Assembly: GCF_034044715.1 (NCBI RefSeq)
Contig: NZ_JAXCLW010000007.1
Coordinates: 124,001-188,000, forward strand
Direction of reading: 5' to 3'
From: Dongia_B soli
Lineage (GTDB): Bacteria; Pseudomonadota; Alphaproteobacteria; Dongiales; Dongiaceae
DNA length: 64,000 bases
Shown here: piece by piece, positions 27,522 to 35,803 of the stretch
How positions within the stretch are numbered: position 1 is the first letter of the stretch
Layout of the letters: every line of letters begins with the position of its first letter
The notes under the pieces: model-generated
The model's input: only the letters and a program-made list of their open reading frames with translations
Databases searched by the model: none
What the model was told of the DNA's origin: nothing
Translations under genes and position numbers: made by a program

Positions 27522-27564
27522 AAACGGGCTCCAAAGCATGGCGGCGCGGGAGCCCGTTTCATTC
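27522..27564. terminator. Bidirectional intrinsic terminator
   Basis: AAACGGGCTCC (27522-27532) pairs perfectly with GGAGCCCGTTT (27549-27559) across a 16-base loop. The A-run on one side and T-run on the other serve both convergent genes, the small exported protein and the AraC regulator. Confidence 0.8.
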
Positions 27565-27585
27565 TGGTGCAGTCCGATCATCGGA

Positions 27586-28572
27586 TTAACCGGCAGCCGC
27601 ATTGTTCTTCGCCAATGCCTGCTTGCGCCATTGCGCCGGCGTCACGCCCATGAATTGTTTGAAACTGCGTTGGAAAGCGGCATCGGATTGATAGCCGGCC
27701 AGTTCCGCGACAGCGCCGGTTGAGGTCTCCGTTGAGGCGAGAGCATTGGCCGCCACGGTCATCCGGATCTCGGTCAAAAGATCCATCGCCGAGCGTCCTA
27801 GCCCCTCCTGGAAATGGCGGATAAAGGTAGCGCGCGACATATTGCACAGGCTGGCAAGCTCCGGCAGCGTCCAGGGATGAGCCGGCTCGTTGAACATCGC
27901 GGTCAGAGCCGGCGCAAGCTTGGGATTGCCGGCCAGAGCCAGCAGGCCTTCGGCTGCTACGCTGGCCTCACTTGCGTGCCGCAGGATGAGCGCGAAAAGC
28001 GCTGTCGACAAAGCATCGAGCATGGCGGCGCTTCCAAGATTCTCACTGACCGATTCCGTCCGCATGAGGGCGACCAGGGTCGCCAGTTCGGCGCCGGTTC
28101 CCTGTCTGGCGGTTGCCGCGCTGTTCTCCGGTGCGCTGATGACGAGGCGCGGTGGTAAATAGCGACGCAGCATTTTTTCATGCACCGGCGAGACGCGGAA
28201 GCTGCCGCATAGCATATCGATACGCTCCCCCGTGCCGTCATTCTCCGTAATGATGAGGTTATTAAGAGCTGCGCGGTTTCGCTGGGGCAGCGGCGCCGCC
28301 CCGCTGCCGTCATGCAGGGCATGTGCGGCGCCGTGCATGACCACCACGATGTCACCGGGCCGCAATTGACGCGGGCGGCCGGGGGCTGCCGGACCTTTCG
28401 TCTCCTCGAAGCTCACGGCGCCTCCCAGAACGATATGGAAGGGAATCTCCCCGGGCGGCGCCGGCTGATACTCGATGCGCCAGGGCGCGCTCAGGAAACA
28501 TCGGTGATCGAGCCTGCCGCTCACCGGCACCAGGCTCAGCAGGCGGCTGAGCCAGTCCAATCTGGTTTCCAT
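27586..28572 (-). CDS. AraC-family regulator with cupin_6 domain, RclR-like
   Basis: A 328-residue transcription factor. The N-terminal half is a cupin_6-type sensor domain (L-R-P-G-D-I-V-V-V-M-H-G-A-A-H near 70-84) and the C-terminal 100 residues hold the two AraC helix-turn-helix units (WTLPELASLCNMSRATFIRHF and AVAELAGYQSDAAFQRSF). Two cysteines, Cys25 (H-R-C-F-L-S-x-x-W) and Cys122 (M-L-C-G-S-F-R-V), sit in contexts matching the redox-sensing Cys21 and Cys89 of E. coli RclR as I recall them. The gene is divergent from an AhpD-like gene and a DUF417 gene, the latter family being the RclC family. A role as activator of an oxidant (reactive chlorine) response is therefore likely. GAGG precedes the ATG. 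Confidence 0.88.
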   Translation of the reverse strand: METRLDWLSRLLSLVPVSGRLDHRCFLSAPWRIEYQPAPPGEIPFHIVLGGAVSFEETKGPAAPGRPRQLRPGDIVVVMHGAAHALHDGSGAAPLPQRNRAALNNLIITENDGTGERIDMLCGSFRVSPVHEKMLRRYLPPRLVISAPENSAATARQGTGAELATLVALMRTESVSENLGSAAMLDALSTALFALILRHASEASVAAEGLLALAGNPKLAPALTAMFNEPAHPWTLPELASLCNMSRATFIRHFQEGLGRSAMDLLTEIRMTVAANALASTETSTGAVAELAGYQSDAAFQRSFKQFMGVTPAQWRKQALAKNNAAAG

Positions 28573-28579
28573 TTTTTCC

Positions 28580-28630
28580 TCAATTGAAACTATTGAGCAT
28601 GTTTTTAAGTCATCTAAGCATTATCAATAG
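28580..28630. promoter_or_regulatory. Candidate operator region between the AraC gene and the AhpD-like gene
   Basis: Within the AT-rich 131-bp divergent intergenic region lie the palindrome TCAATTGA (28580-28587), CTATTGA (28590-28596) and its inverted copy TCAATAG (28624-28630). Such related half-sites fit binding of an AraC-type dimer, but this is inference from pattern and position. Confidence 0.4.
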
Positions 28631-28703
28631 CATAAATCCCGATTAAATGACACCCATCAGCCGACGATGGTCGCCGGCGATAGCCGCGAAAAGGAGTGTC
28701 ACC

Positions 28704-29240
28704 ATGCCCCGCATAATCACCGCCCCCGTTGCCCAGGCCACCGGCGCTGCCGCCGATCTCTTCAGCCGAATCAAGCAGGCGGTAGGCGGGGTTCCCAATA
28801 CCTATGCCGCGATCGGCGCCCTGCAGCCGGCAGCCCTCGAGTCGATCCTCAATGCCGATGCGGTGCTGGCCGCCAGTTCGCTCAGCAAAAAGGAGACGGA
28901 GACGATCAAGCTGGTCGTCAGTATCGCCACTGGCTGCGATTACTGCATCGGCGCCCATAGCGCGATCGCCAAGGTGGCCGGCCTTTCCGAGGATGTGGTC
29001 AAGCAGTTGCGCCTCGGCCTGCCGACCGGCGATGCCAAGCGCGATGCGCTCGCCGCGTTCGTGCGGACCCTGGCAAGCACCAGCGGCACGATCAGCGCTG
29101 AGCAGTTCGCAACGATCAAGGAAGCAGGCTACAGCGACCAGCAATTGGTCGAGATCAGCCTCGCCATCGCGATCGGCATCTTCACCAACATGTTCAACCG
29201 CATCAACGACACCGACCTCGACTTCCCGAAGATCCGCTGA
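28704..29240 (+). CDS. Carboxymuconolactone decarboxylase / AhpD-like protein
   Basis: A 178-residue protein with AAAAGGAG 7 bases before the ATG at 28704. It carries the AhpD-type redox motif Cys78-D-Y-Cys81 with His85 (C-D-Y-C-I-G-A-H) preceded by ETIKLVVSIATG, the hallmark of alkylhydroperoxidase-like CMD proteins. The later segment contains ALAAFVRTLA and a helical C-terminus with NMFNRINDTDLDFP. Peroxide reduction or a general thiol redox role is likely. It is divergent from the RclR-like regulator and followed by a DUF417 gene 84 bases downstream, probably in one transcription unit. Confidence 0.9.
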   Translation: MPRIITAPVAQATGAAADLFSRIKQAVGGVPNTYAAIGALQPAALESILNADAVLAASSLSKKETETIKLVVSIATGCDYCIGAHSAIAKVAGLSEDVVKQLRLGLPTGDAKRDALAAFVRTLASTSGTISAEQFATIKEAGYSDQQLVEISLAIAIGIFTNMFNRINDTDLDFPKIR

Positions 29241-29324
29241 GCGACAACCGGCGGCTTGGCAACCATGCCGCCGGCTCCTCCCGATCCCCGCGAATAATCG
29301 CTACATATTTCGAAAGGACGTCCC

Positions 29325-29813
29325 ATGAATAGCCTCGTTGACCGGCTGGCGAACAGCCCGCTCATCAAAAAGGATCTCGACTATCACCTGGTCCGCGCCT
29401 CGATGGTGCTGATCTTCGCCTTCTTCGGCTATCAGAAGTGGTTCGACTATGAAGCCCAGGTGCTGATCCCCTATATCAGCAACGGTCCACTGATCTTTTG
29501 GCTCTATCCGGTCTTCGGCATCCAGGGGGCGAGCTGGTTCCTCGGCGTCTCCGAATGGCTCTTCGGTGCGCTGCTGTTCATCGGTTTCTGGGATAAGCGG
29601 GTCGCGGTGCTGGGCGCTCTCGGTTCGACCGCCACCTTCATCGGCACCGTTACCATCATCCCCTTCATGCCGAATGGCTGGGCGGAATCCGCTGGCGGCT
29701 TCCCGGCGATGGTCGGCAACGTCCCCTTCCTGATGAAGGATGTCGTCCTGCTCGCCGTCTCGCTCTATCTGCTGAAACAGGATGTGGTCCGGCTGCAAGC
29801 CGAGGGCAAGTGA
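29325..29813 (+). CDS. DUF417 (YkgB/RclC-like) inner-membrane protein
   Basis: A 162-residue protein with four hydrophobic segments (about 25-42, 55-85, 92-112 and 130-155). Family signatures are visible: F-A-F-F-G-Y-Q-K-W-F-D-Y-E-A near 31-44, I-S-N-G-P-L-I-F-W near 51-60 and F-P-A-M-V-G-N-V-P-F-L-M-K-D near 127-140. E. coli RclC, a member of this family, is induced by the RclR regulator under hypochlorous acid. Here an RclR-like gene is encoded two genes upstream in the opposite direction. The biochemical function is unknown. AAAGGA precedes the ATG. Confidence 0.88.
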   Translation: MNSLVDRLANSPLIKKDLDYHLVRASMVLIFAFFGYQKWFDYEAQVLIPYISNGPLIFWLYPVFGIQGASWFLGVSEWLFGALLFIGFWDKRVAVLGALGSTATFIGTVTIIPFMPNGWAESAGGFPAMVGNVPFLMKDVVLLAVSLYLLKQDVVRLQAEGK

Positions 29814-29841
29814 GGGACTGGCATTTCCGGCCAGAAGAAAG

Positions 29842-29877
29842 ACCATCTCCGTGAAGGCGGAGATGGTTGCCGCTTTT
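29842..29877. terminator. Intrinsic terminator between convergent DUF417 and xth genes
   Basis: A perfect 10-bp stem ACCATCTCCG (29842-29851) / CGGAGATGGT (29858-29867) with a six-base loop is followed six bases later by four T residues and preceded by an A-rich stretch, so it could work in both directions. Confidence 0.65.
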
Positions 29878-29908
29878 CTGCGTGTCACAAGCCGAAGCTG
29901 ATTGAGGA

Positions 29909-30709
29909 TTACAGCGCCAACTGACAGTAGATCGGCGTGTGATCCGACGGCTTTTCCAGGCCGCGCGGCGTCCGGTCGATCTCGCAAGCTCGCAGCCGGT
30001 CGGCGGCCTGGGGCGAGAGCAGGAGATGATCGATGCGCAGGCCCTGGTCGCGCTGCCAGCGGCCGGCTTGATAATCCCAGAAAGTGTAGCGGTTGCCATC
30101 CGTGTAAAAGGCGCGGAGGGCATCGGTGTAACCGAGATTGAGCAGGGAGCGGAACTGCGCCCGGCTCTCCGGCCGGCACAGCGCATCCTCGGCCCAACCG
30201 ACCGGATCATAGACATCGAGATCGGTGGGGCAGACATTGTAATCACCACCCAGCACCACCGGCTGCTCCCTCTCCAGTAGCGTGGCCGCGTGAGCGCGCA
30301 AGCGCTTCATCCAGGCGAGCTTATAGGGATATTTCGCGGTGCCGACCGGATTGCCATTGGGCAGATAGATCGTGGCGACGCGCAGCGACTTCCAGATTTC
30401 GCCCTCGGGATGCTCGATCTCGGCTTCCAGATACCGCGCATGTTCATCGCCTTCATCGCCCGGCAAAGCGCGCGAGGTGACTTCGAATTTTTGCCGGGAG
30501 AGAATGGCAACGCCGTTATACGATTTCTGACCGACCAGGGCGACGTGATAGCCGAGGGCTTCAAGCTCCAGCCGCGGAAAGTCGCTTTCCTGGCATTTGA
30601 TTTCCTGCAGCAGGGCGACATCCGGCTTCGCCGCATTCAGCCAGGAGATGATATTCGCCAGGCGCGCGCGCAGCGAATTCACATTGAAGGTCGCAACCGT
30701 CAGTGCCAA
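29909..30709 (-). CDS. xth: Exodeoxyribonuclease III (AP endonuclease)
   Basis: A 266-residue enzyme of the exonuclease III family that cleaves abasic sites and 3' blocked ends in base excision repair. It starts with MALTVATFNVNSLRAR (metal-binding Asn), has L-L-Q-E-I-K near 34-39 (catalytic Glu), IYLPNGNP, GGDYNVCPTDLDVYDP (Asp-x-Asn pair), and ends with R-I-D-H-L-L-L-S and SDHTPI (catalytic His). Length and motifs are canonical. It lies 9 bases after erpA on the minus strand, so both are one operon. Confidence 0.95.
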   Translation of the reverse strand: MALTVATFNVNSLRARLANIISWLNAAKPDVALLQEIKCQESDFPRLELEALGYHVALVGQKSYNGVAILSRQKFEVTSRALPGDEGDEHARYLEAEIEHPEGEIWKSLRVATIYLPNGNPVGTAKYPYKLAWMKRLRAHAATLLEREQPVVLGGDYNVCPTDLDVYDPVGWAEDALCRPESRAQFRSLLNLGYTDALRAFYTDGNRYTFWDYQAGRWQRDQGLRIDHLLLSPQAADRLRACEIDRTPRGLEKPSDHTPIYCQLAL

Positions 30710-30718
30710 GGGAGAATA

Positions 30719-31102
30719 TCAGCCGATGGAGAAGGAAGAGCCGCAGCCGCAGGAGGAAACGGCGTTCGGGTTCCGCACTTGGAAGGCCGCGCCGACCAGA
30801 TCCTCGACAAAATCGATTTCCGCCCCGGCCAGCAAATCAAGCGAGGTGTCGTCCACCACCACCTTCACGCCGTCGCGCTCGAACAGGTGGTCATCCTGCT
30901 GCTGGGACTTGTCGAAGGAGAAACCGTATTGGAAGCCCGAGCAGCCGCCGCCGGAAACGCTCAGGCGCAGCATCAGATCGGCATCGCCTTCCTGTTCCAT
31001 TAGCCACGCAATGCGCTTCACGGCGCTTTCGGTAATGTTGACCTGCCGCGGCATCGGCGCAGTCTGCGCTGAGTTCTCAATAGCTGGTGTCATGTCGTTC
31101 AT
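30719..31102 (-). CDS. erpA: Iron-sulfur cluster insertion protein ErpA
   Basis: A 127-residue A-type Fe-S carrier that hands clusters to target enzymes. The start at 31102 (MNDMTP) is chosen because AGGAAAG lies about 8 bases upstream; the longer frame to 31183 would run through the promoter. The three ligand cysteines are present: one in G-G-G-C-S-G-F and the pair C-G-C-G near the C-terminus. The segments NITESAVKRIAWLM and DFVEDLVGAAFQVRNPNA identify the family. The N-terminal 25 residues are variable. Confidence 0.93.
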   Translation of the reverse strand: MNDMTPAIENSAQTAPMPRQVNITESAVKRIAWLMEQEGDADLMLRLSVSGGGCSGFQYGFSFDKSQQQDDHLFERDGVKVVVDDTSLDLLAGAEIDFVEDLVGAAFQVRNPNAVSSCGCGSSFSIG

Positions 31103-31131
31103 GGGTAACGGCTTTCCTGTTTCAGAGCCTA

Positions 31132-31159
31132 TATTTAGGGACCCCGATCCAATAGTCAA
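31132..31159 (-). promoter_or_regulatory. sigma-70 promoter of erpA-xth
   Basis: On the minus strand TTGACT (31159-31154) and TAAATA (31137-31132) are spaced by 16 bases and lie about 30 bases before the erpA start. It is a close consensus match. Confidence 0.5.
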
Positions 31160-31210
31160 ACCCGGCTGCTGCATATGGGGCATGATGCAGCGAATAAGCC
31201 CGCTTTTCCG

Positions 31211-31612
31211 CTAATTATGGCGCGGCAGGCTGTCTTCCAGACGCAGCCAGGAAACTTGCTCGCTGGCATGGAAATGATTGGCGGGTGGGCAGGCCTCTGG
31301 ATTATCCATGCTGCCGACAAGGATATGCGTCTCGTCGGGCCAGCGCGTCGAGCGATAGACCATCGGTGTCCCGCATGTGGGGCAGAAGCTTCGCCTGACG
31401 CCGGGCGAGGAATTGAATGTTGCGGGCTCCTTATCGAATTCGACATCCCGGTTGTGAAAACCAGCATAAGCGACGCCGACCGTCCCGGTCGACCGCCGGC
31501 AACTGGTGCAATGGCAATAGCCCGTCCAGATTGGCGGCGCGAGAAGCCGATAGCGGATACGGCCGCACAGGCAGCCGCCGCTTTGTGGAAAGGCGCTTGC
31601 TTGTTCGCTCAT
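31211..31612 (-). CDS. GFA-family (glutathione-dependent formaldehyde-activating-like) protein
   Basis: A 133-residue zinc-binding protein. The start at 31612 follows GGAGG by 6 bases. Family motifs are present: G-G-C-L-C-G-R-I-R-Y, then Y-C-H-C-T-S-C-R-R-S-T-G and F-C-P-T-C-G-T-P-M, giving the cysteine sets that bind two zinc ions. The founding member, Gfa, was proposed to speed the reaction of glutathione with formaldehyde, but most members have no proven substrate. It sits between erpA and the divergent dgt gene. Confidence 0.9.
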   Translation of the reverse strand: MSEQASAFPQSGGCLCGRIRYRLLAPPIWTGYCHCTSCRRSTGTVGVAYAGFHNRDVEFDKEPATFNSSPGVRRSFCPTCGTPMVYRSTRWPDETHILVGSMDNPEACPPANHFHASEQVSWLRLEDSLPRHN

Positions 31613-31736
31613 CTCTGGCCTCCGTGGCATCCGATCGCGCAAGTTTAGCACGTGCAGTCCCAACCGCATCTTCGCGATGCATCGCTCTACACAACCTGCT
31701 GATGCATCACATCTTCCAACCTGCTACGGTGCGGGC

Positions 31737-32912
31737 ATGGAACCCTATGCCAGCGATCCCAAGGCCTCACGCGGCCGCCTGGTGCCCGAACCGGAAAGTC
31801 CCGGCCGGTCGATCTTCCAGCGCGACCGCGACCGTGTCATTCACAGCGTTGCCTTTCGCCGGCTGAAGCATAAGACCCAGGTCTTCATTTATCACGAAGG
31901 GGATCACTACCGCACCCGCCTGACCCATAGTATCGAAGTGGCTCAGATCGCGCGCTCGCTGGCGCGCAGCCTTGGCCTCAATGAGGATCTCGCCGAAGCG
32001 GTTGCCTTGGCCCATGATCTCGGCCATCCGCCTTTCGGCCATGCCGGTGAAGAAGCCCTGGATCATTGTCTCGCCGAGCATGGCGGCTTTGATCATAACG
32101 AACAGACATTCCGGGTTCTGACGCAGCTTGAACGCCGCTATGCCGCCTTCGACGGGCTCAATCTCAGTTGGGAAGCGCTTGAAGGCGTTGTCAAACATAA
32201 CGGCCCGCTGATCGGCCCACATGCGCATGCCAAGGCGCGCGGCAAGCCAGTGCCGCCGACCATCGCCGCGTATAACGCGCAATGCGATCTCGACCTTGCT
32301 GGCTTCGCGAGTGCCGAAGCGCAGGTGGCGGCAATAAGCGACGACATCGCCTACAACAATCATGACATTGATGACGGGCTGCGGGCCGGGCTTTTCACGG
32401 TCGCCGATCTTACTGACGTGCCGCTCGCCGGACCGATCTTCGCCGAAGTGGCGAAGCAATATCCAGGCTTGGAAACATCGCGCCTGATCGGCGAAGCCGT
32501 GCGCCGCATGATCAACCGCATGGTGACCGATGTGACCGCAGAGACCCGGCGGCGCCTCGCCGAGGCCAAGGTAAAGACGATCGACGATATTCGTCGGCTC
32601 GACCGGCCGGTGGTGGCGTTCTCCGACACCATGCGCGCGCACGACATCGCCTTGAAAAAATTTCTGTTCCAGAAAATGTATCGCCATCACCGGGTGGTGC
32701 AGACCACACAGAAGGCGGCGCGTGTCGTGGTTGATCTCTATGATCTGCTGGTCACCCAGCCGACCTGCCTGCCGTCGGAATGGCAGTCTGGCGTCGATGA
32801 CCCGCATACCACCGCCACGGCCCGGCTGGTGGCGGACTATATCGGCGGCATGACCGACAAATACGCGCTCGAAATGCACCGGCGCCTGTTCGACCCCTAC
32901 GAACGGATGTAA
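31737..32912 (+). CDS. dgt: Deoxyguanosinetriphosphate triphosphohydrolase-like protein
   Basis: A 391-residue HD-domain enzyme of the dGTPase family that breaks dNTPs to nucleoside and triphosphate. The N-terminus has SRGRLVPEPES, QRDRDRVIHSVAFRRLKHKTQVF and HYRTRLTHS; the metal-binding motif is His64, His93-Asp94 in L-A-H-D-L-G-H-P-P-F-G-H. The start at 31737 matches the usual length; an upstream ATG at 31677 in the same frame would add 20 residues and cannot be excluded, since neither has a strong ribosome-binding site. First gene of the conserved envelope cluster. In many Alphaproteobacteria argS follows here; it does not in this genome. Confidence 0.92.
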   Translation: MEPYASDPKASRGRLVPEPESPGRSIFQRDRDRVIHSVAFRRLKHKTQVFIYHEGDHYRTRLTHSIEVAQIARSLARSLGLNEDLAEAVALAHDLGHPPFGHAGEEALDHCLAEHGGFDHNEQTFRVLTQLERRYAAFDGLNLSWEALEGVVKHNGPLIGPHAHAKARGKPVPPTIAAYNAQCDLDLAGFASAEAQVAAISDDIAYNNHDIDDGLRAGLFTVADLTDVPLAGPIFAEVAKQYPGLETSRLIGEAVRRMINRMVTDVTAETRRRLAEAKVKTIDDIRRLDRPVVAFSDTMRAHDIALKKFLFQKMYRHHRVVQTTQKAARVVVDLYDLLVTQPTCLPSEWQSGVDDPHTTATARLVADYIGGMTDKYALEMHRRLFDPYERM

Positions 32913-33105
32913 TTCTTCGGCGCGGCTCAGCTTGCGGACACAAAAAAGCCAAAAAAATGCAGTCGAATCCGATTGTTAACCTCTTCGTTCGGATCGCGCG
33001 CGCTTGACCGACTCGGCGCTTTCTTGGTCTGATAGCGAAATTTTCGTAAACATTCCCGACGGTTGCGTCCTCCTCGCGGCGCCAGGTCGGAGGAAGGTAG
33101 ACACA

Positions 33106-34662
33106 ATGTCAGATACGCCGAAACCGGAACAGATCCAGGCCAACGTCGCCGCCGCCCTCAGCAGGTTGCGCGGCGATGTCATGCCGCCTATCACCTCGTC
33201 CTCGACGGGCGGGGCCGGCGGCGCCGGAACTGGCGGTTCGGGAAGCGGGAATACGGGAAATGGGGCAGGGGCGGCCGCGCCCAGCACGCCGCCGCAAGGG
33301 GCAGCGCCGAGCGCCGCATCATCCGAGCCTGCGCAATCGCCGTCCGGTGCATCTCCGGCCGGTTCGCCGCAATCGAGCGCCGCTCAGTTGACCTCTTCGC
33401 AGGGGGCCCCGGTCCAAACCAGTTCGTCACCGGCTGCCCCTTCCGCCAATCCGGCCGGCACGCCGAGCTATTTCGCCGGCGGCTTGCGAGCGGATCCCAG
33501 CCTCGGCCTTGGCAACGGCGCCAGCACCATGAGCACCAGAGGCATGACGGCCAGTGGCCCGTCCGGCGGTCTGTCCAGTGGCCCGACAGCGGGAAGCAGC
33601 ATGCGGCCGAGCACCGCGACCGGATCGAGCTATTTCGGCAATATGAAATCGCCGCTTTCCGGCGGTGATGGTGGAAATAGCGGTGCGAACCAGCCCGATC
33701 TCCTCAGCGGTGTCGAAATGGGCCCGCCGCCTTCCGGTGGGGCTTATCCGCCGTCCCAGGGCGACAAGGGGGCCGGCAAGCGCAAGCGGAACCGCTTGCT
33801 GGTTTTGGGTGGTGCGCTCGTCGCCCTGGCGGTGATCGGCGCCATTTGGCTGGGCAGCGGCAAAAGCGGCCAGGCCCCGGTGATCACCGCGGATACCTCG
33901 CCCGAAAAGGTCAAGCCGACCGATGCTGGCGGCTTGCAGGTGCCGAACCAGAATGTCCAGGTCCTGGAAAACATGAATGGCCAGCCGCAGCAATCGGGTG
34001 AAACCGTGTTGCCGCCGCCGGAACAGCCGATCGCGCCCCCGGCGCCGCCGGCCGTGACGGATACGGATGCGGCCGGACAGGCAGCGCAGCAGCCGAACGG
34101 TCAGCCGGCGAATGCTCAAGCAGCCAATGGCCAGCCGGCCACCGGCGAACAAGCCGGCCAGCAGGCGGGTCTCGCCGCACCTTCGGTGCCGGCTGTTCCC
34201 GACGCGCCTGCCGTGCCGTCGGCCCCGGCCACCTCGAACGCAGCCAGCCCAGCGATGAGCGCCCAGGCGCCCGCCGTGCCGGCGAGCAATGCGACCTCCG
34301 ACGCGTCGTCGGCCAATACGGCTGCGAATGAAGCGCCGGCCAAGCCGGCGGCAACCCAGACAGCGGCGAAGCCGGCTGAAGCCAGCAAGACCACGACCCA
34401 GCCGACTGCAACGGCCGGCGGCAAGGTGAAGATCCAGCTCGCGGCGGTGAAGACCGAAGCGGCGGCGAAGAGTGAGTGGGCGAAGCTGCAGAAGGCGCAT
34501 CCCAGCCAGCTCGGCAAGCTCAATCTGATCGTGCAGAAATTCAGCAAGGATGGCGCCGTCTATTACCGCATCCAGGCTGGCCCGCTGGCCGACCGGACGG
34601 CGGCGAAATCGATCTGCAGCGAATTGGCAAAGCAGAAACAGGCTTGCATCCTGGCGCGCTGA
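33106..34662 (+). CDS. SPOR-domain membrane protein
   Basis: A 518-residue bitopic protein. The ATG at 33106 follows GGAGGAAGG; the open frame to 33004 starts at a TTG without a site. Residues 1-225 are a cytoplasmic, Gly/Ser/Pro/Ala-rich disordered region, a basic patch (K-R-K-R-N-R) precedes a membrane segment at about 229-248, and a long Ala/Pro/Gln-rich periplasmic linker leads to a C-terminal SPOR domain (about 440-518, IQLAAVKTEAAAKSEW and YYRIQAGPLADR). SPOR domains bind denuded septal peptidoglycan, so a division or envelope role is expected. It lies upstream of nagZ, a usual alphaproteobacterial arrangement. Confidence 0.9.
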   Translation: MSDTPKPEQIQANVAAALSRLRGDVMPPITSSSTGGAGGAGTGGSGSGNTGNGAGAAAPSTPPQGAAPSAASSEPAQSPSGASPAGSPQSSAAQLTSSQGAPVQTSSSPAAPSANPAGTPSYFAGGLRADPSLGLGNGASTMSTRGMTASGPSGGLSSGPTAGSSMRPSTATGSSYFGNMKSPLSGGDGGNSGANQPDLLSGVEMGPPPSGGAYPPSQGDKGAGKRKRNRLLVLGGALVALAVIGAIWLGSGKSGQAPVITADTSPEKVKPTDAGGLQVPNQNVQVLENMNGQPQQSGETVLPPPEQPIAPPAPPAVTDTDAAGQAAQQPNGQPANAQAANGQPATGEQAGQQAGLAAPSVPAVPDAPAVPSAPATSNAASPAMSAQAPAVPASNATSDASSANTAANEAPAKPAATQTAAKPAEASKTTTQPTATAGGKVKIQLAAVKTEAAAKSEWAKLQKAHPSQLGKLNLIVQKFSKDGAVYYRIQAGPLADRTAAKSICSELAKQKQACILAR

Positions 34663-34684
34663 TTTGCGCTAACTTGCAAACGGA

Positions 34685-34711
34685 TTGCCGGCGGGCCAGG
34701 CCCGCCGGCAA
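34685..34711 (+). other. Perfect hairpin between the SPOR gene and nagZ
   Basis: An 11-bp perfect stem (34685-34695 with 34701-34711) with a five-base loop CCAGG lies between the two genes. No T-tract follows, so it is more likely an mRNA-stability or attenuation element than a full terminator. Confidence 0.5.
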
Positions 34712-34729
34712 ATGCTATTGGGGGATTGA

Positions 34730-35749
34730 ATGACTGCTGCCGTGATCTTCGGCTGCGCCGGTACCGAACTGACGCCCAACGAGCGCGATTTCTTTCGCGA
34801 GACACGGCCCCTCGGCTTCATTCTCTTTGCCCGTAATATCGTCGGTCCCGATCAGCTGGTCCGCCTGACGGGGCAATTGCGCGACAGTATCGATGATCCG
34901 GCCGCGCCGATCCTGATCGATCAGGAAGGCGGGCGCGTGCAGCGTCTGCGACCGCCGCATTGGCGCGCTGCCCCACCCGCCGAACGCTTCGGGCAACTGG
35001 CAAGCGGCGACCTTGCCGCCGGCTGCCGCGCGGTCAAGCTCAATCACCGGCTGATTGCGGCGGAGCTGACGGCGCTCGGCATCGATGTCGATTGTGCGCC
35101 GCTGATCGATATCCGCGTTCCCGGCGCCCATGACGTCATCGGCGACCGGGCTTATGGCGGCGAGCCCGAACTGGTCGCGATTCTCGGTCGTGCGGCTGCC
35201 GAAGGCCTGCTGGAAGGCGGCGTGATGCCGATCATCAAGCATATCCCCGGACATGGCCGTTCGATGGTCGACAGCCATCACGACCTGCCCCGTGTCGCCG
35301 CGGGCCGCGCGGAATTGTCGGCCACGGATTTCCGGCCGTTTCATGCCTTGAACGACATTCCCTGGGCGATGACGGCGCATATCGTTTATGAAGCGATTGA
35401 TGCCGACTCGCCCGCCACTTTGTCGACCAAGGTCATCGCCGACGTGATTCGCGGCGAAATCGGCTTCGACGGGCTGCTGTTGACCGACGATCTCAGCATG
35501 AAGGCGCTGAATGGCAAGCTTGGCGACCTGGCGCAGCGCTCCCTGACGGCCGGCTGTGATGTCGTGCTGCATTGTAATGGCGATATGGCGGAAATGCGGC
35601 AGGTCGCCGCCGGTGCCGCCCCCTTGTCCCCGGCGGCAAAAGCCCGATATGAACGGGGGCAGGATAAACGGGAACGGGCTCGTCTGGCCTCGGCTTCGAC
35701 CTCCGACATGGCGGCATTGCGTGACGAACTGACACGGCTGATCGCCTAA
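34730..35749 (+). CDS. nagZ: Beta-N-acetylhexosaminidase NagZ (GH3)
   Basis: A 339-residue cytoplasmic glycosidase that removes GlcNAc from recycled muropeptides. GH3 signatures: I-D-Q-E-G-G-R-V-Q-R at 63-72, the catalytic loop K-H-I-P-G-H-G with D-S-H (about 170-183), and the nucleophile Asp in L-L-L-T-D-D-L-S-M-K-A-L (about 250). Full length for bacterial NagZ. The ATG is 9 bases after GGGGGA. It lies between the SPOR gene and a site-2 protease gene, as in many relatives. Confidence 0.95.
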   Translation: MTAAVIFGCAGTELTPNERDFFRETRPLGFILFARNIVGPDQLVRLTGQLRDSIDDPAAPILIDQEGGRVQRLRPPHWRAAPPAERFGQLASGDLAAGCRAVKLNHRLIAAELTALGIDVDCAPLIDIRVPGAHDVIGDRAYGGEPELVAILGRAAAEGLLEGGVMPIIKHIPGHGRSMVDSHHDLPRVAAGRAELSATDFRPFHALNDIPWAMTAHIVYEAIDADSPATLSTKVIADVIRGEIGFDGLLLTDDLSMKALNGKLGDLAQRSLTAGCDVVLHCNGDMAEMRQVAAGAAPLSPAAKARYERGQDKRERARLASASTSDMAALRDELTRLIA

Positions 35750-35803
35750 AAGGCGATTGTCGCGCATTAATTGACGGCCGGCCTTTCACGCAAGGAGCGT
35801 ATT

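Noticed and set aside
33004..33105. Upstream extension of the SPOR protein from a TTG at 33004
   Set aside because: The extension has no ribosome-binding site, whereas the ATG at 33106 has a strong one.
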